Part shown: positions 1 to 8,144 of the stretch, piece after piece
How positions within the stretch are numbered: position 1 is the stretch's first letter
How the letters are laid out: each line of letters opens with the position of its first letter
Origin: Anaerolineae bacterium
Lineage (GTDB): Bacteria; Chloroflexota; Anaerolineae; B4-G1; SLSP01
Reading direction: 5' to 3'
Length of the DNA stretch: 46,335 nt
Assembly: GCA_026645815.1 (NCBI GenBank)
Contig: JAPKMR010000029.1
Location: forward strand, 1 to 46,335
The notes under the pieces: model-generated
Told to the model about the DNA's origin: nothing
Databases searched by the model: none
The model's input: only the letters and a program-made list of their open reading frames with translations
Position numbers and translations under genes: made by a program

Positions 1-11
1 TGCTCAGTCAT
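1..11 (-). CDS. Start of a gene leaving the window (first three codons only)
   Basis: On the minus strand an ATG at 11-9 is followed by codons for Thr and Glu before the window ends. A perfect GGAGGT ribosome binding site lies at 22-17, five bases upstream. Nothing can be said about the product. It is co-directional with the dipeptidase gene that ends at 91, so it may be the last gene of the same transcript, although a repeat-like sequence at 54-77 lies between them. Confidence 0.5.
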
Positions 12-53
12 GGTTCACCTCCAGGATCTTTTTCTTAGACTATTATCTTCTAT

Positions 54-77
54 TTTCCCCAGAAGTGAAATGCACCC
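54..77 (+). repeat. Possible relic end of the 163-bp hairpin element
   Basis: This 24-base stretch matches 20 of 24 positions of the right terminal repeat of the element at 15404-15566 (there 15542-15565), including the shared CCCCAGA and GCACCC blocks. Bases further left are only loosely similar and no matching left end or hairpin is present in the window, so it would be a truncated or decayed copy, or a chance match. Confidence 0.35.
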
Positions 78-90
78 TTGGGGCTTGGGG

Positions 91-1263
91 CTATCTCTTT
101 CCCCATCCCTGGCGCAACACCCGCAGTGCATTGCCGCCAAGGATGTTGTGAACGGCATCGCGGCTGTAGCCCTCGGCGAGTAGTCGTTGGGTAAGTTTGG
201 GCATTTCGGAAGCATCTTTGAGATCATCGGGTGGATCGGTGAAGCCGTCGAAATCGCTGCCAATCCCGACGGCCTCAATGCCGCCAACGCGCACGAAGTG
301 CTCCAGTGTTCGGGTGATGAAGTTCAAGCCACGGGCGCTCTCGCGGGGCATGAGCCAGTAGTTCATAAAGATCACGCCAACAATGCCGCCGCCATCCGCG
401 ATGCGGCGGACCTCCCAATCCTTGAGGTTGTAAGGGTCGGGGTTAATCTCGTAAGCGCCGACGTGTGAGGCAATCAGCGGCGCGCGATTCCCGACAATAT
501 CATAGATGCGCGCGCGGGCAGCGGGTGTGCAGTGGGAAATGTCAATCAACATGCCCAGCTCTACCATTCGCTCGACGACGGCTTCGCCAAAGGGCTTGAG
601 TCCGAGAGCTACATTGCGTTGCCCCTGAAAGCACCCGAAATGCTGGAGGGTTTCGGGCCAGGGATAGCAGGGATAGACGAGCTCGTTCTCAAAGAAGTGC
701 GCCAGTGTGAGATAGGCGACACCCCGGTCAAAGAGTGTATCCAGGCTGCTGAGTTTACCTTCAAGGCTGTGTCCCCCTTCTACAGCGTGGATAAAGGCTG
801 TAGGGTGATTTCCACCTTGTGCGAGCAGCGCCTCGAGCTCTCCTAAAGACCGCACGATTTGCGCCTGGGGTCCGCCGGTTGACCGGTCGCGGGAAGCCGG
901 GATGGCTCTCTCTAGATCATCCAGCATTTGCAGCGTAACCTGGAGTGGGGTCTGGCAAAAGACCTTGCGCCAGACGATGGGGGTGATAAAGCGCAGCAGG
1001 CGCAGGGGACGGCATTCATTGAGGATGCCGTGCTCCGGTGCGTAGATGCACGAGAGCGCCACATCTACATTGCCCTCGCGCAGGCTGGTGAAATCGGAAC
1101 GCAGGCTGAAGGGATCGAAGCCACGAGCTGAATAGAGTCGGGTTGTCAGAAGGCGATGGAAGAGGGAGACCTTGAGTGAGGGGTGAATGTGCAGATCAAC
1201 GAGCGTGGCTTCCTCGTGCAGATTTTCCCAGTCTGGAGCTGTCTGTGGCGTATTCGTGACCAT
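91..1263 (-). CDS. Membrane dipeptidase-like metallohydrolase (peptidase M19)
   Basis: A 390-residue protein of the renal/membrane dipeptidase family, zinc enzymes with a TIM-barrel amidohydrolase fold that cleave dipeptides, often with D-residues at the C-terminal position. Visible landmarks run in family order: an N-terminal metal motif DLHIHP (residues 23-28, HxH where many members have HxD), a bridging acidic residue in HAVEGGHSLEG, metal histidines in DISHC and SHVGA, and the C-terminal GIGSDFDG. Length is normal for the family. The start is supported by a GGAGGG site a few bases upstream. It lies 51 bp behind the putative cysteine hydrolase on the same strand and probably shares its transcript. 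There is no signal peptide, so a cytoplasmic role is likely. The true substrate is unknown. Confidence 0.85.
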   Translation of the reverse strand: MVTNTPQTAPDWENLHEEATLVDLHIHPSLKVSLFHRLLTTRLYSARGFDPFSLRSDFTSLREGNVDVALSCIYAPEHGILNECRPLRLLRFITPIVWRKVFCQTPLQVTLQMLDDLERAIPASRDRSTGGPQAQIVRSLGELEALLAQGGNHPTAFIHAVEGGHSLEGKLSSLDTLFDRGVAYLTLAHFFENELVYPCYPWPETLQHFGCFQGQRNVALGLKPFGEAVVERMVELGMLIDISHCTPAARARIYDIVGNRAPLIASHVGAYEINPDPYNLKDWEVRRIADGGGIVGVIFMNYWLMPRESARGLNFITRTLEHFVRVGGIEAVGIGSDFDGFTDPPDDLKDASEMPKLTQRLLAEGYSRDAVHNILGGNALRVLRQGWGKR

Positions 1264-1314
1264 AAATCCCTCCTTGTGAAGGAACCGGGCTTTGTGCCCT
1301 ACATGGGTGCCATC

Positions 1315-2412
1315 TCAATCCGGTTCTGGCGGCATTCTGGGGTTGTAGGGCATCGCAAAGAAGCCACGCACGGGCCGGTCAGCTTGTCCGGGGACCTGTT
1401 GCACGCACTTGAGCCCCTCTATCGGTTCGGAGCGCGGCGGGAAGCCCCAGACGAAAGCGTTGCCCACGGTCAGTTTCTCCGCACGAATGGTGATGTCATC
1501 CCGGTTGGGGAAATTGGGGTCGTAGATGCCGATTTCGAAGACCTCAGGAGCAATCTCGGTACATGTGTGTGCCAGTACTTGATGGTTGTCCCACAGGCGC
1601 GCGGTATCCTTGAAACCCACGTAGACCAGCCCTAAGATGACGGGAATGCGCGCATCGAGACGACGCTTCACTACACCGAATTCTTTGAGCGTACGGGCGG
1701 AGGTGCCGCGGCGGGTATCTTCCGGCAACGCCATCCATTCGGCAAAGCGCATGATGTAATGTCCCACCGCTCCGAAGGTGTCTAGCTGCCGGTTATAGAG
1801 GTATTGGTAGAGAGGGGTGCCGCGTTCCGGGACCTTATTGAGCGATGGAACAGATTTTTCGGCATAGTAGAAATCACACGCGGCGGAAGACATCCCCCCG
1901 CAGAGACCATAATACGAGGAGACTTCGGTCGCGTTGGAAAGTTTAGGGAGCTTGAAGGGCAATGGATAGCCGGGGAAACTGTTGATAAAATGAAAACCGT
2001 GTTCGCTGGCGCGGAATTTGGCAATCGGTGAGAAGAGGGTGGGGAGACGGTATTCTGTTACCAGAGGCAGTAACCATGTTGTGTGACGGTGCGCTTTATC
2101 CAGAAAAGTGTAGCGGAACTCTAGATAGGGCAGGTAGAGGTCAGTTGTGTCGTCCTCGTGTTGCCGCCTAAACAGATGGCGCAAGCGACTCAGAAGGGCT
2201 TTTATATTTGAGGGTGCTAGCTCTGGGTCATCGAGGAAGCGACTAGGGTCATACACAACCGTGAAACGCCCATCGCGGTCTGAAAGCCCTGGCGTTATCG
2301 TCAAATCATCATCCTGGCGCCCGGGGGCGTCCTCATCAAAGACCCGCACCTCCACATTGGGGGCAGGTTTGTTATTTGCGAATAGAATTCGTCCTTTGAG
2401 TTCAGTGGGCAT
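1315..2412 (-). CDS. Uncharacterised protein: transthyretin-like N-domain plus putative papain-like Cys/His/Asp hydrolase
   Basis: A 365-residue cytoplasmic-looking protein with no signal peptide. Residues 1-60 read like a small beta-sandwich of the transthyretin/carboxypeptidase-regulatory type (KGRILFANNKPAPNVEVRV, then DRDGRFTVVYD). From about residue 150 a second domain carries GLCGGM with Cys171 at the start of a helix-like segment, DNHQVLAH with His277, and a beta-strand ending in YDPN with Asp298. The order Cys, His, Asp and the spacing resemble papain-fold (C39-like) cysteine peptidases. The family is not otherwise recognised and enzymatic activity is inference. It is the first gene of a minus-strand pair with the M19 dipeptidase, which would fit a peptide-processing role. 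A promoter candidate lies at 2457-2485. Confidence 0.7.
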   Translation of the reverse strand: MPTELKGRILFANNKPAPNVEVRVFDEDAPGRQDDDLTITPGLSDRDGRFTVVYDPSRFLDDPELAPSNIKALLSRLRHLFRRQHEDDTTDLYLPYLEFRYTFLDKAHRHTTWLLPLVTEYRLPTLFSPIAKFRASEHGFHFINSFPGYPLPFKLPKLSNATEVSSYYGLCGGMSSAACDFYYAEKSVPSLNKVPERGTPLYQYLYNRQLDTFGAVGHYIMRFAEWMALPEDTRRGTSARTLKEFGVVKRRLDARIPVILGLVYVGFKDTARLWDNHQVLAHTCTEIAPEVFEIGIYDPNFPNRDDITIRAEKLTVGNAFVWGFPPRSEPIEGLKCVQQVPGQADRPVRGFFAMPYNPRMPPEPD

Positions 2413-2456
2413 GGTGAAGCCTCCGTGGGAACATCTATGTACATCCTGTATTCCTA

Positions 2457-2485
2457 ATCATACACCGGAAATCACTTAGAATCAA
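2457..2485 (-). promoter_or_regulatory. Sigma70-type promoter for the 2412-91 gene pair
   Basis: On the minus strand TTGATT (2485-2480) and TATGAT (2462-2457) are separated by 17 bases. The predicted start of transcription lies about 40 bases upstream of the ATG at 2412. Confidence 0.5.
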
Positions 2486-2619
2486 AGCTATTCAGGTACT
2501 GCCTAATATTCTCTCGTCAAAACCTTCTTTTCCTCCGTTGCTTTTGTCGTTTCCTATCCGCGTTGATGTCTTTCAATCCCTTGATATTCGAAATGCCCGG
2601 AATATTCCTATGCAAATAC

Positions 2620-2648
2620 TTGACAAAATATCTGTGTTTCCGTATAAT
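2620..2648 (+). promoter_or_regulatory. Perfect consensus sigma70 promoter of the P-type ATPase gene
   Basis: TTGACA (2620-2625) and TATAAT (2643-2648) with an exact 17-base spacer. Transcription would begin near 2655, leaving a leader of about 110 nt before the ATG at 2768. No known riboswitch pattern was recognised in this leader. Apart from the two divergent promoters, the gap 2413-2767 shows no further features. Confidence 0.8.
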
Positions 2649-2767
2649 AAAGATATTAGTCTTTCAAATTTCTCGGAAGACAGATTTGGGAGCACAACCG
2701 CCGATTACATGATGATTAGCTTGTACTTTGCAGTCAACCGGAAAGCAACCGTTCTCATAGGAGGATA

Positions 2768-5470
2768 ATGATGCAAACTTTACTCAGCAAACATTGGCAC
2801 CATTTGCCCATGGATGAAATTCAGGGCATTCTGGAGACCGATATCGAGCGCGGTCTGGATCGCTTCGAGGTTCAGCACCGGCAGGCACGCTTTGGTCCCA
2901 ATGCTTTGACGCCGTCAAAGGGGAAAAGCCCTCTACTGCGTTTCCTGTTGCAGTTCAACAACCCACTTATCTATGTTCTTCTTGTTGCCAGCATTGTGAC
3001 CGCTCTCGTTAAGGGCTTGGTGGACGCAGGCATCATTGTGGGTGTTGTCCTCATCAATGCCATTGTCGGCTATGTTCAGGAATCTCGCGCCGAAAATGCT
3101 ATTGCAGCACTCGCGCAGAGCATGGTGGCAGAAGCTACGGTCAGGCGCTCCGGACAAAAGCTGCGTTTGCCCGCTCCCCAATTAGTGCCTGGAGATATTG
3201 TGTTATTGCAATCTGGAGACAAGGTGCCGGCGGATTTGCGCCTTGTACAGACCCGTGATCTGCAAATCGCTGAGGCAACGTTGACCGGAGAATCAATCCC
3301 GGTAGAGAAGTCTGCGACTGATACTCTGCCGGAAGAGATTTCCCTCGGTGACCGGCGCAATATGGCGTATGCTACAACGTTGGTGACGTATGGGCAGGGT
3401 ACAGGGATAGTTGTGGCTATCGGTGATGGGACCGAGATCGGGCGCATTTCTCGGCTGATTTCTGAAGCTGCGGAGCTTGAAACTCCCCTCACACGCAAGA
3501 TTGGCGAATTCAGTCGCCTGTTACTTTATGCGTTGCTTGGTGTAGCAGGATTGGCTTTTATCATCGGTTTGCTGCGTGGGCAACCGTTGGCGGATGCGCT
3601 GACTACCAGTATCGCTCTGGCGGTTGCTTCCATTCCCGAGGGCTTACCGGCAGCTGTGACGGTGACGCTGGCAATTGGCGTGTCGCGGATGGCGCGACGC
3701 CGCGCCATTATCCGCAAGCTTCCGGCAGTAGAGGCGCTTGGTAGTACCACTGTAATTGGCTCAGATAAGACCGGGACGCTAACACAGAATCAGATGACTG
3801 TACAGCGGATTTTCACTGGCGGGGAGCGATTTGTTGTGGAGGGGAGTGGTTATAATCCCACAGGGCGAATGCTTCGCGATGGCGCTGTACTGTCGCCAGA
3901 AAATCTACCCCCGGCGTTGTTCGCTACATTGGAGGCGGGCGCCCTTGCCAATGATAGCCGTCTACTCCACACGGAGATGCGCTGGGAAATCCAGGGGGAT
4001 CCTACCGAGGGCGCTTTACTCGTAGCTGCACGTAAGGCTTCCATGGATGAAAACGATTTACTGCGGCGTTTCCCACGGTTGGATGCTATCCCCTTCGAGT
4101 CGGCGCACCAATATATGGCGACTTTGCACTCGACGGGGGATGGAACGCCGCGGCGTGTGTTAGTTAAAGGCTCAGTCGAAGCGTTGTTAGAGCGGAGCGC
4201 ACAGGCGTTATCCGCCGATGGGCAATTGCTACCCTTGGATAAGGCTGCGATTCACGCACAGGTAGATGGCATGGCGGCGGATGGTTTGCGTGTATTGGCT
4301 TTTGCCGAGAAGAGTCTCCCTGCGGGCACACAGAAACTGGCGCATAGCGATATTGCCAATGGGCTAACCTTTTTAGGACTTCAGGGGATGATGGATCCGC
4401 CTCGCGCTGAGGCAACTGCTGCCGTGCGCGCCAGTCAGGAAGCTGGCATCAAGGTTAAGATGATCACCGGCGACCATCCCCTCACTGCCGCGGCTATCGC
4501 ACGGGCGGTGGGTATTGCTGAAGCGAGGGTAGTCTTTACCGGGCAGCAGCTGGCAACGCTGAGCGACGATGAGCTGATTGAGGCGGTTGAGCACGCCGGT
4601 GTCTTTGCTCGTGTCACGCCAGAACAGAAATTGCGGCTGGTGGAAGCACTGCAGGCGCGAGGGCATATTGTCGCCATGACTGGCGATGGCGTGAATGATG
4701 CGCCCGCGCTGAAGCAAGCCAATATTGGGGTGGCGATGGGTATTACCGGAACGGATGTCTCCAAAGAAGCTGCCGATATGGTGTTGACCGATGATAACTT
4801 TGCTACGATTGAAGCCGCGGTAGAAGAGGGTCGCGGGGTTTTTGAGAATCTCACCAAAATCATCACCTGGACTCTTCCCACAAACCTGGGTGAGGGGTTG
4901 GTGATTCTGGCGGCGCTTTTGATTGGTGAAGTGCTTCCCATTCTGCCGGTGCAGATCCTGTGGATCAATATGGCGACGGTAGCTGTGTTGGGACTGGTGC
5001 TGGCGCTGGAGCCGCGTGAACCGGGGATTATGCAGCGTCCGCCGCGCGACCCTGATGCGCCTATTCTCACCGGAGCTTTGATACGGCGCATTGTGTTGGT
5101 CGGTACGCTCATCCTCATTGGCGCCTTTGGGCTTTTTGAGTGGGAGCTGCAGCGTGGCGCAACGTTGGAGGTCGCACGCACTGTTGCGGTCAATCTGGTG
5201 GTCTTTGTGGAGCTCTTCTATCTCTTCAACAGCCGCTCGCTGACCCACTCGCCCTTCAAAATCGGGCTATTCTCCAATCGCTGGCTCTGGTTGGGGGTCG
5301 GCGGCATGGTGTTGCTCCAGATGGCTTTTACTTACCTGCCCTTTATGCATACCATTTTCAGCAGCGCTCCGATGGGGTGGGCAGAGTGGTGGCGCATCAT
5401 CTTGTTCGGCGTGATGAGTTTTGGCGTCGTGGAGCTTGAAAAGTGGCTGACGGCACGCCGGTCTGGTTGA
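2768..5470 (+). CDS. Cation-translocating P-type ATPase (P2/CtpF-like)
   Basis: A 900-residue P2-type ATPase. It has an N-terminal cation-ATPase domain, TGES in the actuator domain (173-176), IPEGLP in M4 (289-294), the phosphorylation motif DKTGTLT with Asp333, TGD in the hinge and TGDGVNDAPAL, followed by four or so C-terminal membrane helices. Overall it resembles Ca2+ pumps of the SERCA/PacL type. However, in M6 the sequence is LWINMATVAV (from residue 731), so the aspartate that ligates Ca2+ in SERCA (LWVNLVTDG) is replaced by Val738 while the Asn is kept. My recollection is that this M6 style is typical of the mycobacterial CtpF-like branch. The transported ion is therefore uncertain. 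ATG codons at 2768 and 2771 are both possible; AGGAGG at 2759-2764 is better spaced for the second. Confidence 0.9.
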   Translation: MMQTLLSKHWHHLPMDEIQGILETDIERGLDRFEVQHRQARFGPNALTPSKGKSPLLRFLLQFNNPLIYVLLVASIVTALVKGLVDAGIIVGVVLINAIVGYVQESRAENAIAALAQSMVAEATVRRSGQKLRLPAPQLVPGDIVLLQSGDKVPADLRLVQTRDLQIAEATLTGESIPVEKSATDTLPEEISLGDRRNMAYATTLVTYGQGTGIVVAIGDGTEIGRISRLISEAAELETPLTRKIGEFSRLLLYALLGVAGLAFIIGLLRGQPLADALTTSIALAVASIPEGLPAAVTVTLAIGVSRMARRRAIIRKLPAVEALGSTTVIGSDKTGTLTQNQMTVQRIFTGGERFVVEGSGYNPTGRMLRDGAVLSPENLPPALFATLEAGALANDSRLLHTEMRWEIQGDPTEGALLVAARKASMDENDLLRRFPRLDAIPFESAHQYMATLHSTGDGTPRRVLVKGSVEALLERSAQALSADGQLLPLDKAAIHAQVDGMAADGLRVLAFAEKSLPAGTQKLAHSDIANGLTFLGLQGMMDPPRAEATAAVRASQEAGIKVKMITGDHPLTAAAIARAVGIAEARVVFTGQQLATLSDDELIEAVEHAGVFARVTPEQKLRLVEALQARGHIVAMTGDGVNDAPALKQANIGVAMGITGTDVSKEAADMVLTDDNFATIEAAVEEGRGVFENLTKIITWTLPTNLGEGLVILAALLIGEVLPILPVQILWINMATVAVLGLVLALEPREPGIMQRPPRDPDAPILTGALIRRIVLVGTLILIGAFGLFEWELQRGATLEVARTVAVNLVVFVELFYLFNSRSLTHSPFKIGLFSNRWLWLGVGGMVLLQMAFTYLPFMHTIFSSAPMGWAEWWRIILFGVMSFGVVELEKWLTARRSG

Positions 5471-5499
5471 TCGCGTACCGCCTACTCTATTAATCACTG

Positions 5500-5529
5500 C
5501 TGAGCGCCAGAAAAGGTTCTGGCGCTCAG
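5500..5529. terminator. Bidirectional terminator hairpin between convergent genes
   Basis: A perfect 13-bp stem (5500-5512 with 5517-5529) closed by a 4-base AAGG loop lies between the ATPase stop at 5470 and the esterase stop at 5569. The following T-run on the plus strand is weak, so termination strength is uncertain. Confidence 0.65.
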
Positions 5530-5568
5530 TATTTCTCTGGCCATAGGGCTGCATATTGTAGCCGCGAC

Positions 5569-6468
5569 TCAGGGTTTCTCTGTAGTTGCAGGCAAAACAT
5601 GACGCTCGAAGAACTCCCACATTGCCTGTGTGGCATTGATTTCCTGTGTCGTGACCCCGACCAGCCATTCGGGCAGCGCTTCGCCGCCGGGCCAGGTATG
5701 TCCTCCGCCCTCGATGGTATAGAACCTCACGTCAGCCCCTTCGTCGCAAGCCGTGTACTGAATTCCGGTGATTGCGCCCTGAGTTAGGAGGTCTGACGGC
5801 GTGCTATCACAACCATTGAGCTGCGCTCGCTGGGAAATCCAATCGGGAATGACGGGAAAGGGTAGCTCAAACCAACGGGAGGGTCCCCCTTCGTAGGGTA
5901 CAACCGGGTCAGCTGTTCCGTGAAAAGCGATCATGGGCACCGGCCTTGCCGGTTGGCATTCCTCTAGCGGCAACATGTAGGCGCCCGCCACACTCCCAAT
6001 CGCCGCGATGCGCTCCGCCAGGCGGCAGCCCAGTATATAGGACATCCCGCCACCGTTGGAAAGACCGTTGGCGTAGATGCGGGCGGGGTCAATGTTGTAG
6101 TGCTCTTCCAGATGTGTGATGAGGTCGGCGATAAAGGTGACGTCCTCCACCCTCCAGCGCTTGGGAAAGTCCAGCCCTGAAGGATAGACGACGATGAAGC
6201 TCTCAGCATCGGCGAGATCATTCCAATGGCTGACTTGCATCTGGTGCGCGGGCCATTCAGCAAAACCATGAATGCTAATCACGAGCGGCACTGGAGTTGC
6301 CGGGTCATAGGTGGGTGGCACGTGCAGGAGGTAGGTGCGCGATTGCCCCCCAGATACGAGTTCTCCATTGGTTTTGTTCACCAGTGCAAAGATTCCTACT
6401 CCCAGCAGCGGCAGCAGGATAATCAGCCCGCCCAGAACCAGCAGACCCCTGTGGTATTTCCTGGTCAT
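5569..6468 (-). CDS. Membrane-anchored LpqC/PHB-depolymerase-like esterase
   Basis: A 299-residue alpha/beta hydrolase of the secreted polyhydroxybutyrate-depolymerase/feruloyl-esterase-like family (LpqC type). Residues 8-30 form one hydrophobic helix without a lipobox, so the enzyme is probably anchored outside the cell or exported. Landmarks are SIHGF (oxyanion region), the nucleophile elbow GLSNGGG with Ser137, HGTADPVVPY carrying the likely acid, and GGGHTWPGG with the catalytic His. The substrate is likely an ester of a short or aromatic acid or a polyester, but cannot be resolved. It follows the OYE reductase by 39 bp on the same strand, with a GAGGAG site before the ATG, so the two are probably co-transcribed. 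Confidence 0.8.
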   Translation of the reverse strand: MTRKYHRGLLVLGGLIILLPLLGVGIFALVNKTNGELVSGGQSRTYLLHVPPTYDPATPVPLVISIHGFAEWPAHQMQVSHWNDLADAESFIVVYPSGLDFPKRWRVEDVTFIADLITHLEEHYNIDPARIYANGLSNGGGMSYILGCRLAERIAAIGSVAGAYMLPLEECQPARPVPMIAFHGTADPVVPYEGGPSRWFELPFPVIPDWISQRAQLNGCDSTPSDLLTQGAITGIQYTACDEGADVRFYTIEGGGHTWPGGEALPEWLVGVTTQEINATQAMWEFFERHVLPATTEKP

Positions 6469-6507
6469 AGTTCTCCTCGTATACCCTAGTGGGAGGTCGC
6501 AATGCTG

Positions 6508-7554
6508 CTAAACGCGTCGCGCGCGATTATACTGTTCGGGCCAGAGAATTTCCTGTCGCAGCGCACTTGCCGCATCCAGCGCCCAATAGGGGTGGCGCAG
6601 CAACTCCCGCCCCAGGGCAACCATATCGGCGCGCCCATTGCGGATGATCTCATCGGCCATTTCTGGTGTGGTGATCAAGCCCACAGCTGCGGTGCGTACA
6701 CTGGCCTCGCGTCGTAGCCGTTCGGCGAAGGGAATTTGGTAGCCGGGCCAAACGGCTTGCGGTCGCGCAGGGCTTAATCCGCCTGAGGAACAATCCACCA
6801 GGTCAACGCCGTGCGCGCTGAGCGCGCGGGCTATAGTAACGCTATCCTCCACGGTCAACCCGCCTGGGGTGCCCCAATCCGTTGTAGAGAGGCGTACGAA
6901 GAGTGGTTGCGAGGGACTCCACACGCTGCGCACGGCATCTACAACGCGCAACAGGAAAGTCATGCGTTGTTGCAGGTCACCCCCGTAGCTATCGGTGCGT
7001 TGATTGGTCAGTGGCGCGAGGAATTGGTGGTTCAGGTAGCCGTGGGCGGCATGGATTTCGATGACATCGAAGCCGGCTTGCGCGGCGCGAGCGGCGGCAG
7101 CTTTCCACGCAGTGATGACGCCCTCAAGACCCACCTCGGTGAGTGCATGGGGTGTTGCCCAGGGTTTGTCAAAAGGAAGAGCGCTTGGGGCGACTGCCGG
7201 TTCCGGTCCCTGCCCCTCAGCCGGTCCCCAGGCTTTGCGCCCGGCATGTGCCAGTTGCACGCCGGCGATAGCGCCTTCGTTGTGCAATGTGGATACCAGA
7301 CGCGCCAGGGGCGCGATTTGGGCATCTTCCCAGAGCCCTAAGTCGTTTTGGCTGATGCGCCCTCGTGCCTCGACGGCGGTTGCTTCCAGCATGATCAGCC
7401 CGACCCTGCCCACGGCGCGCGCCAGGTAGTGTGCCAAGTGCCAATCGGTGACCTTGCCATCGTCTCCCGCGGAGTACATACACATCGGGGAAAGCATGAC
7501 ACGGTTAGGGAAGATGGTTTCACGCAACGTCAGGGGAGAGAAACATTGATCCAT
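6508..7554 (-). CDS. Old-yellow-enzyme family NADPH:flavin oxidoreductase (YqjM-like)
   Basis: A 348-residue FMN enzyme of the thermophilic-like OYE class that reduces activated C=C bonds of enals, enones and maleimides with NAD(P)H. The N-terminus closely follows Bacillus YqjM: NRVMLSPMCMYS contains Cys25 and Tyr27, equivalent to the flavin-tuning Cys26 and Tyr28 of YqjM. QLAHAGRKA and EIHAAHGYLNHQFLAP carry the FMN- and substrate-binding histidines, and TNQRTDSYGG is the usual family motif. The length is normal. It is first in a minus-strand pair with the esterase at 5569-6468. The ATG at 7554 is preceded by a GAGGG site. Confidence 0.92.
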   Translation of the reverse strand: MDQCFSPLTLRETIFPNRVMLSPMCMYSAGDDGKVTDWHLAHYLARAVGRVGLIMLEATAVEARGRISQNDLGLWEDAQIAPLARLVSTLHNEGAIAGVQLAHAGRKAWGPAEGQGPEPAVAPSALPFDKPWATPHALTEVGLEGVITAWKAAAARAAQAGFDVIEIHAAHGYLNHQFLAPLTNQRTDSYGGDLQQRMTFLLRVVDAVRSVWSPSQPLFVRLSTTDWGTPGGLTVEDSVTIARALSAHGVDLVDCSSGGLSPARPQAVWPGYQIPFAERLRREASVRTAAVGLITTPEMADEIIRNGRADMVALGRELLRHPYWALDAASALRQEILWPEQYNRARRV

Positions 7555-7655
7555 GGAATACCCTCACTATGAGTTGGAATGCTAAAGCGCTGTACCAGCG
7601 ACGGCAGGCAGGGCAGATAGCCCCCCGCCGTTTGATCGCGCGCTCTACATACATG

Positions 7656-7683
7656 ATTATAATCGCCTGTTGACCGAAGCAAA
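7656..7683 (-). promoter_or_regulatory. Possible promoter of the OYE/esterase pair
   Basis: A perfect TATAAT (7661-7656) on the minus strand has a weak TTTGCT -35 candidate 16 bases upstream (7683-7678). It would give a leader of about 95 nt before the ATG at 7554. Confidence 0.4.
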
Positions 7684-7765
7684 GTGGGTATCTTTTGCGG
7701 AGTAGCCAATTTGCACAGCAAGCCCTATAGAGGGCGCATAGAGCCTCTCTGAATTGCTATAAATG

Positions 7766-7961
7766 CCCCTGTTTCGGATATGGGGTGGGTTTTTGGGAAA
7801 ACTGGAAGAGGTTGTGCAAACAGACGAAGAGGACCTTTTTATGTTTTGGGACGCGGCGCCGTACCCGGCGCCGCGTCCCAAAACACTTTTTCCTCAAACA
7901 GGCGCGCCACGGTTGATATGGAGTATTATGGACCAATGATTTGCCCTCTGCCCCCTGTTTC
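7766..7961 (+). repeat. Hairpin-centred intergenic element flanked by a 10-bp direct repeat
   Basis: CCCCTGTTTC occurs at 7766-7775 and again at 7952-7961. Midway between lies a perfect 20-bp stem (7842-7861 with 7866-7885) with a TACC loop, GC-rich in the middle and ending in TTTT/AAAA, followed by a T-run. It lies between divergent genes, so a terminator is not obviously needed there. No terminal inverted repeat was found. The general plan (about 176 bp with a central perfect hairpin between direct repeats) resembles the element at 15397-15575, though the sequences outside the hairpin differ. The rest of the 7555-8144 gap holds the two promoters and nothing else I can identify. Confidence 0.5.
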
Positions 7962-7968
7962 ATGTGCA

Positions 7969-7997
7969 TTGACAAAGACCTACTTCCTGGATACTAT
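7969..7997 (+). promoter_or_regulatory. Sigma70-type promoter of the sugar-activation operon
   Basis: TTGACA (7969-7974) and TACTAT (7992-7997) with a 17-base spacer. Transcription would start near 8004, giving a leader of about 140 nt. That leader contains an 8-bp perfect stem (8050-8057 with 8085-8092) with a 27-nt loop, whose significance is unknown. Confidence 0.65.
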
Positions 7998-8144
7998 ATC
8001 TATCATTGCGGTTTTATGAGGCGTTTCAATGGCGCTTTGCTCAACTCATGGTGATGAATCTCTCGCACCAGGTTATCAGGTTGATCATCACCTTACCCTG
8101 CGCCTCTGCGTCTTTGCCGAAGCCTTAGCCCTTGAGGAGGAACC

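Noticed and set aside
2655..2767. ATPase leader considered as a metal-sensing riboswitch
   Set aside because: No conserved core of known Mn2+ or Mg2+ riboswitches could be recognised by eye.
2538..2768. 76-codon open frame on the plus strand before the ATPase gene
   Set aside because: The consensus promoter 2620-2648 lies inside it, it has no ribosome binding site and its composition is unlike a protein.
4373..5248. Long antisense open frame inside the ATPase gene
   Set aside because: Mirror of strong codon bias in a well-recognised gene; no domain, ribosome site or promoter.
7842..7885. Perfect 20-bp hairpin read as a simple terminator
   Set aside because: It lies between divergent genes where no transcript needs to end, and it is centred between direct repeats, so it is treated as part of an element.
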